DNA of 45,824 nucleotides from a virus. Positions 42,734 to 45,824 of this stretch are shown here, in pieces. The stretch is taken from the IMG/VR virus record IMGVR_UViG_3300025168_000157, positions 1 to 45,824 of that record, one strand, 5' to 3'. The notes beneath the pieces are model-generated. The model saw nothing but the letters and a program-made list of their open reading frames with translations, was not told where the DNA came from and searched no databases. Made by a program: the position numbers and the translations under genes. The first letter of the stretch is position 1; the number at the start of each line of letters is the position of its first letter.

Positions 42734-42768
42734 GGTGTAAAAACTACACCACTTGTATTTGTAGTTTT
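42734..42768 (-). terminator. overlapping hairpins after the Hc1-like gene
   Basis: Two mutually exclusive inverted repeats overlap here. AAAACTAC (42740-42747) pairs with GTAGTTTT (42761-42768) across a 13-nt loop. GGTGTA (42734-42739) pairs with TACACC (42745-42750) across a 5-nt loop. On the minus strand the first stem lies 15 nt past the Hc1-like stop and ends in TTTTT, so it could terminate that gene; the second lies just before the next ATG and could control its translation. An attenuator-like switch is conceivable but unproven. Confidence 0.4.
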
Positions 42769-42783
42769 AATCGTAAAGAGTAA

Positions 42784-42966
42784 TTAACGAGAGTTTTTCT
42801 CATTTTGTACCTTAACTCGGACTTCTTGAGCTGCCGCTTTTACGGACTGAAGAGCTTTTCTTACTCTTGTTCCAGCAGCGGAATTGCCTTTGTCGTGCTT
42901 ATCAGCATCAGGCAGGGCGGTTGTTAGTGTTTCAATCATGTTTGATATTAGTTCCTTGACGGACAT
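42784..42966 (-). CDS. histone H1/Hc1-like DNA-binding protein
   Basis: The 60-residue product shows the Hc1-type pattern seen in chlamydial Hc1 and many bacterial 'histone H1' proteins: an N-terminal helix (SVKELISNMIETLTTAL), then DADKHDKGNSAAGTRVRK and ALQSVKAAAQEVRVKVQ. The hallmark is the GN.AAGTRVRK segment. Such proteins bind and condense DNA. In a virus it could compact the genome or alter host chromatin. No ribosome site; a TGTTAAAA box lies about 43 nt upstream of the ATG. Confidence 0.65.
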   Translation of the reverse strand: MSVKELISNMIETLTTALPDADKHDKGNSAAGTRVRKALQSVKAAAQEVRVKVQNEKNSR

Positions 42967-43003
42967 GATACTTGTGCCAAGCTTGACAGTTATATGTGTT
43001 TTC

Positions 43004-43014
43004 GTGTTTTAACA
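43004..43014 (-). promoter_or_regulatory. TGTTAAAA box upstream of the Hc1-like gene
   Basis: The minus strand reads AGCTGTTAAAACACG here, sharing the core CTGTTAAAA with the elements at 38897, 43912 and 45124. It is about 43 nt from the ATG, so this transcript would carry a short leader. Position and core are seen; promoter function is inferred. Confidence 0.35.
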
Positions 43015-43055
43015 GCTCTAAAGGCGATTATTACGGGTAAATATAATTACCATCC

Positions 43056-43430
43056 TCATCTTGACGAATCTGACCCTTCATCATTAGGTGGGATAACTTG
43101 GTAGCCCATAGCCTCAAGGACACTCTTTGCAGCTTCTATTACCGGGTTATAATCAGGCTCATAGCCCTCATCCCATACAGAATATGCGTCATTAGCACTT
43201 ATGAATGAATCATCAAGCATCCCATCAAGAGGATGTGGATTAGGGTTATCTCTATCTCTCATCGGAATGCTAATTTCACCCATCCCTTTTTCCCAAGTCT
43301 TATCTCTAATCCTATCAACTGAATCGCTGTAATTCATATTAAAAGAAGGTTCGCCATTCGGATCGAGAGGTGGCTTATCTTCTTTCATAGACTTTCTGAC
43401 AACATCCCATGCTTTCTCAAAATCACTCAT
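43056..43430 (-). CDS. tagged acidic protein
   Basis: The product has 124 residues from ATG 43430, which puts the tag at residues 4-12 (MSDFEKAWDVVRK), 2 nt after the upstream stop. It is acidic and Pro/Asn-rich, with a C-terminal helix (VIEAAKSVLEAMGYQV). No motif. This is the downstream gene of the pair at 43888-43056. Confidence 0.65.
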   Translation of the reverse strand: MSDFEKAWDVVRKSMKEDKPPLDPNGEPSFNMNYSDSVDRIRDKTWEKGMGEISIPMRDRDNPNPHPLDGMLDDSFISANDAYSVWDEGYEPDYNPVIEAAKSVLEAMGYQVIPPNDEGSDSSR

Positions 43431-43432
43431 AC

Positions 43433-43888
43433 TCAAACACAATTCCTACACAAGTCCATTCCATGACCACCATAATCGCCACTACCTTCAGCTGGCGCAC
43501 CACAGTTGCCACATTCACCAATCATTTCAGCAGAATATGGTGTAGGGTGTTCCGCCATGATTCTTTCCCACATATCTGCGGCAGAATCAGATTGAAGTTC
43601 AAAACGATTGTAAGCATCCTCACTCATATTTTCCGTTAGCCTCTCGTAAATCTCATCTTCATCAAAGAATCTGAAAGGACTAGATGCAGCAGTATGCCTC
43701 ATTCTATCTAAATCTCTTGGGTTTAGCTCACCTGTTTCGCTACTCCCCATCCATGAAGGCACTTTGTCTCTCAACCTTTGCCCTTTCATATCATCAGGAT
43801 GTGCAAACTCTTCTGCATCAGCTCTTTCTCTCAAGGATAATTCCTTCGTTATTTTCCAAGCCTTCTCAAAACTCGCACCATCGGACAT
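43433..43888 (-). CDS. tagged protein with C-terminal zinc knuckle
   Basis: The 151-residue product begins MSDGASFEKAWKITK, with an AGGTCA site about 7 nt upstream. The middle is helical and charged (RDLDRMRHTAASS, IYERLTENMSEDAYNRF). It ends in a zinc knuckle (CGNCGAPAEG ... LCRNC). A TGTTAAAAT box lies about 28 nt before the ATG. Confidence 0.65.
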   Translation of the reverse strand: MSDGASFEKAWKITKELSLRERADAEEFAHPDDMKGQRLRDKVPSWMGSSETGELNPRDLDRMRHTAASSPFRFFDEDEIYERLTENMSEDAYNRFELQSDSAADMWERIMAEHPTPYSAEMIGECGNCGAPAEGSGDYGGHGMDLCRNCV

Positions 43889-43911
43889 TGTTTGACCTAC
43901 AAAGGCACTTC

Positions 43912-43924
43912 ATTTTAACAGTTC
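43912..43924 (-). promoter_or_regulatory. promoter-like GAACTGTTAAAAT box
   Basis: GAACTGTTAAAAT on the minus strand is identical over 13 nt to the region next to the element at 38897. The TTAAAA core is about 28 nt from the ATG of the 151-residue gene, again TATA-box distance. Confidence 0.4.
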
Positions 43925-43939
43925 TCTAACTTTTGACTA

Positions 43940-44308
43940 CTATTGTGTTTCAACTACTTCCCAATCGTGATCTTCCTCACCATCAGCACAAAACTCATCA
44001 CTATCTATAAAACCACCATCATTAGCTATGGCTACCGCACCGCAATCCATACACTTGTAACGTGTAGTCCATTGAGGACTACCGTCTTGATTTGTGTCGT
44101 TAATCCAAGATTGCATGATGTATTCAGTATCGTCAAGCTCTTTGACAACATTCCATGCTTTCTCAAATGATTCCTTTTTACCAGATTTCTTATCCATCTC
44201 AGCATAGCAAGGACACTTTGGAGCTTTACTTGAACACTTTGTTATCCCCTTCTTCATGCAAATGCAGGGGTTAGACTTGGTTGCACCGCAACAGCATCCA
44301 TCTTTCAT
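43940..44308 (-). CDS. Cys-rich protein with internal FEKAW tag
   Basis: The product has 122 residues from ATG 44308, where the start overlaps the upstream stop as TAATG and an AGGTGG site lies 8 nt before. The first 45 residues hold nine cysteines (CCCGATKSNPCIC, CSSKAPKCPCY). Then comes ESFEKAWNVVKEL at about residue 47. A second zinc-type pair (YKCMDCGAVAI) and an acidic tail follow. A cysteine-rich module has been placed in front of a normal tagged sequence. Confidence 0.65.
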   Translation of the reverse strand: MKDGCCCGATKSNPCICMKKGITKCSSKAPKCPCYAEMDKKSGKKESFEKAWNVVKELDDTEYIMQSWINDTNQDGSPQWTTRYKCMDCGAVAIANDGGFIDSDEFCADGEEDHDWEVVETQ

Positions 44309-45108
44309 TAACAATTCCACCTATCAAGAGCTGCACCTTTTGGTGTTTTCTTACCCTCTTTACTGGTGGGCCCTTTGACACCACCCATTCGAGCGCAGAA
44401 TGATTTTCTTCTTTTTGCTTTCTTACTATCTGGATCAAGCGTTGATGGTTTTTCAGTCACAGGTGGCTTTAGATTAGCTCCCTCTTCTTTCTTTGCCTTA
44501 GCTCTACCTTTGGCATTTAACCCACCTTCTTTGCTATGTTTGTTAGGGTTGTACCCATGAAATGGTTTGTCGTCTTTCTTCTTTTCTTTCTTCTCTAAGA
44601 TTCCATGAACGGTAGTGCAGACATTACAACCGCACTCATAGCTCTTGTTAGTCAGCTTATTCCAATTCTTCTTATCAGGGTAGTCCTTATCTCCGGGTTT
44701 AGCTGCCTTCTCGCCTCTTTTCCTCTTAGCATGAACATTATCCCAAAGACCACGTTTGCCTTTATCCATGTAGGCCATGCTTTTTCGAGTTTCTTCAAAT
44801 CGTTTCGTTTCCTCACAGCTAACGCAATCACAATCACCTAAGCCCGCCCCTGATTTACAATAAGAACCATCTTCATTAACGTGCAAAGCCGCTGCCCAAC
44901 ACCAATCACCATCGCCACCGTGTAAAATACAGGGTTCTGCCTCATAACCGTCATCGCTATGTTCTCTTGCGAGTATTTGACAATTATCTCTATCCTTATA
45001 TTCTTCTATCTCATAGTCAATCATCTCATCATCTCTGCTTCCTGAATCAAATATGTAAGGTGGACTCATTTTTACTACAGGCCAAGCCGTAGAGAACGCA
45101 TCCGACAT
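44308..45108 (-). CDS. tagged protein with DUF6321-like C-terminal domain
   Basis: The product has 266 residues from ATG 45108, which begins MSDAFSTAWPVVKMSPP. Residues 85-145 hold cysteine pairs (CDCVSCEETKRFE, ECGCNVCTTVHG) and a SMAYMDKGKRGLWDNVHAKR box. The last 75 residues (HSKEGGLNAKGRAKAKKEEG ... KSFCARMGGVKGPTSKEGKK ... GAALDRWNC) closely follow the DUF6321 phage domain, also found in marine T4-like phages; its function is not known. It is very basic there, so nucleic-acid binding is possible. There is no ribosome site, but the 16-nt promoter-like element lies 15 nt upstream. Confidence 0.65.
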   Translation of the reverse strand: MSDAFSTAWPVVKMSPPYIFDSGSRDDEMIDYEIEEYKDRDNCQILAREHSDDGYEAEPCILHGGDGDWCWAAALHVNEDGSYCKSGAGLGDCDCVSCEETKRFEETRKSMAYMDKGKRGLWDNVHAKRKRGEKAAKPGDKDYPDKKNWNKLTNKSYECGCNVCTTVHGILEKKEKKKDDKPFHGYNPNKHSKEGGLNAKGRAKAKKEEGANLKPPVTEKPSTLDPDSKKAKRRKSFCARMGGVKGPTSKEGKKTPKGAALDRWNC

Positions 45109-45123
45109 AAACAAATCTAAGAT

Positions 45124-45139
45124 ACAATAGATTTTAACA
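45124..45139 (-). promoter_or_regulatory. shared promoter-like element upstream of 45108 gene
   Basis: An exact 16-nt copy of the element at 38897-38912. The TTAAAA core is about 27 nt from the ATG at 45108. See the finding on shared promoters. Confidence 0.45.
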
Positions 45140-45140
45140 C

Positions 45141-45710
45141 TTATCTTTTACGCTGAGCTTTTTCTTCTCTGGTTGGATGACTCATCCAATGTGGTTTTTG
45201 CCCATCGCTTAACGAATCTCCAAACTCACCGGAGCTAGGAAGAACCTTGTCATGCCATCCCGTATCAAAGCTTTCTGGATATTCGTTGCGACCCATCAAT
45301 CTACCCGGACTTTGTTCCTCAAGGGGCGTTGCTTCGCCATCCGAATGATACTCACGGTAATCCCTATTCCTCTGACCTTCACGGTTAGAGTCTATATTCA
45401 TATCCATGTCGCCATCCTCTAATATCCCCTCTACTGATTTAGGTCGTGTAAGAATACGCCTTAGATTTTCATCAGGCTCACTCATATTTCTCTCAACATA
45501 CTCATCGTGTTGAGCCTTCTCTCTTCGAGCCATCATAGCCAAGATTGCAGGGTGGATAGTGCCTTCAGACTCAAAGCCATCTCCCATATATGGTCCATTA
45601 CCTTCTGGTAATCCAGCGAACATAAACTTATCATTACCTCTTCGCCTTACTGCTTGCTGATTAGGTAACGCCTTGACGATGCGCCAAGCTCTATCGAAAC
45701 TATCCGGCAT
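45141..45710 (-). CDS. tagged acidic protein, rightmost gene
   Basis: The product has 189 residues from ATG 45710, preceded by AAAAGGTG with a 5-nt gap, which gives MPDSFDRAWRIVKALPN. A longer frame from 45809 has a poor context. The rest is acidic and Arg-rich, with disordered Asn/Asp/Gly segments (GDMDMNIDSNREGQRN). No motif. It is the first tagged gene of the arm in the direction of transcription. Confidence 0.65.
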   Translation of the reverse strand: MPDSFDRAWRIVKALPNQQAVRRRGNDKFMFAGLPEGNGPYMGDGFESEGTIHPAILAMMARREKAQHDEYVERNMSEPDENLRRILTRPKSVEGILEDGDMDMNIDSNREGQRNRDYREYHSDGEATPLEEQSPGRLMGRNEYPESFDTGWHDKVLPSSGEFGDSLSDGQKPHWMSHPTREEKAQRKR

Positions 45711-45824
45711 GACTACACCTTTTCTGCAATCGTATTTGAGCATTATCTTAACACAGCAAGATCCCCGCAAAAAAATATGGTATGGAAAAAATACAGCTAG
45801 AAAACGCAAAAACTGACAGCATTG
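45711..45824 (-). promoter_or_regulatory. AT-rich upstream region of the tagged arm
   Basis: No gene is seen here. Towards the 45710 gene the minus strand shows long T-runs (TATTTTTTCC, TATTTTTTTGC) and GCTGTGTTAAGATAATG, a degenerate match to the TGTTAAAAT box about 39 nt before the ATG. It may contain the first promoter of the arm and a terminator of whatever lies to the right. The window edge prevents more. Confidence 0.3.

Noticed and set aside
13247-45824. A 12-nt sequence CAATGCTGTCAG present at 13249-13260 and, inverted, at the right window end
   Set aside because: Matches of this length are expected by chance in 45 kb, and the sites have no common context; not evidence for termini or attachment sites.
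1-45824. tRNA genes, CRISPR arrays, integrase, transposase or replication genes
   Set aside because: I found no cloverleaf, no regularly spaced direct repeats and no such protein motifs; repeats present are coding repeats.

Overview
The window reads as the virion-structure half, plus an accessory arm, of an uncultivated tailed dsDNA virus (Caudoviricetes) with an HK97-type head. I find terminase large subunit, portal, prohead protease with a scaffold-like C-terminus, major capsid protein, connector-region proteins and the N-terminal 2,018 codons of a giant repetitive tail fibre. Every supported gene lies on the minus strand. Genes are tightly packed; most junctions overlap by 4 nt (ATGA) or 8 nt (NTGNNTGA), so translational coupling is likely. 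Ribosome-binding sites, where visible, are GAGGTGA or AGGTGA. The fibre repeats (VQDIVGAMF..NTET and LDTLNELAAALGDD types) are those common in marine viral metagenomes, so a marine source is likely. The host cannot be fixed from the sequence. GGTGA-type ribosome sites, plus TTAAAA boxes about 27-30 nt upstream of SD-less start codons, would suit an archaeal host such as Marine Group II. That is inference; I see no host marker gene.

Layout in transcription order (right to left). (1) 45710-34318: an accessory arm of short head-to-tail genes, most of which begin with the same nine-residue peptide, consensus F-[DE]-x-A-W-x-[VI]-[VA]-K. Behind the tag the bodies are unrelated: zinc ribbons, an HExxH metallopeptidase with a possible GNAT domain, an ADP-ribosyltransferase-like domain, a gp88-like protein and a DUF6321-like protein. 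An untagged block at 42267-43056 holds a histone-H1/Hc1-like protein and two small proteins. (2) 34259-30690: a ribbon-helix-helix protein, small membrane proteins, a Ras/Arf-like small GTPase, low-complexity proteins and an EF-hand/zinc protein. (3) 30194-23917: a double zinc-finger protein (candidate small terminase), a lysine-rich protein, His- and Gln-rich large proteins and two more tagged genes. (4) 23339-10683: terminase, unknown, portal, several small head genes, a 1,140-residue protein with a ligase-like nucleotidyltransferase core, protease/scaffold and capsid. (5) 10644-1: decoration and connector proteins, two zinc-binding proteins (one tagged), a 612-residue structural protein and the tail fibre.

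The most unusual system is the tag family: 21 copies in 19 proteins. Codons vary synonymously while the peptide is kept, so selection acts on the peptide. My leading hypothesis is a capsid-targeting sequence that loads many cargo or effector proteins into the head through the scaffold/protease, analogous to the targeting peptides of phage T4 Alt and internal proteins. The presence of an ADP-ribosyltransferase-like cargo (as T4 Alt is) fits this. A short tag-only reading frame and double-tagged genes suggest that cassettes are exchanged at the tag.
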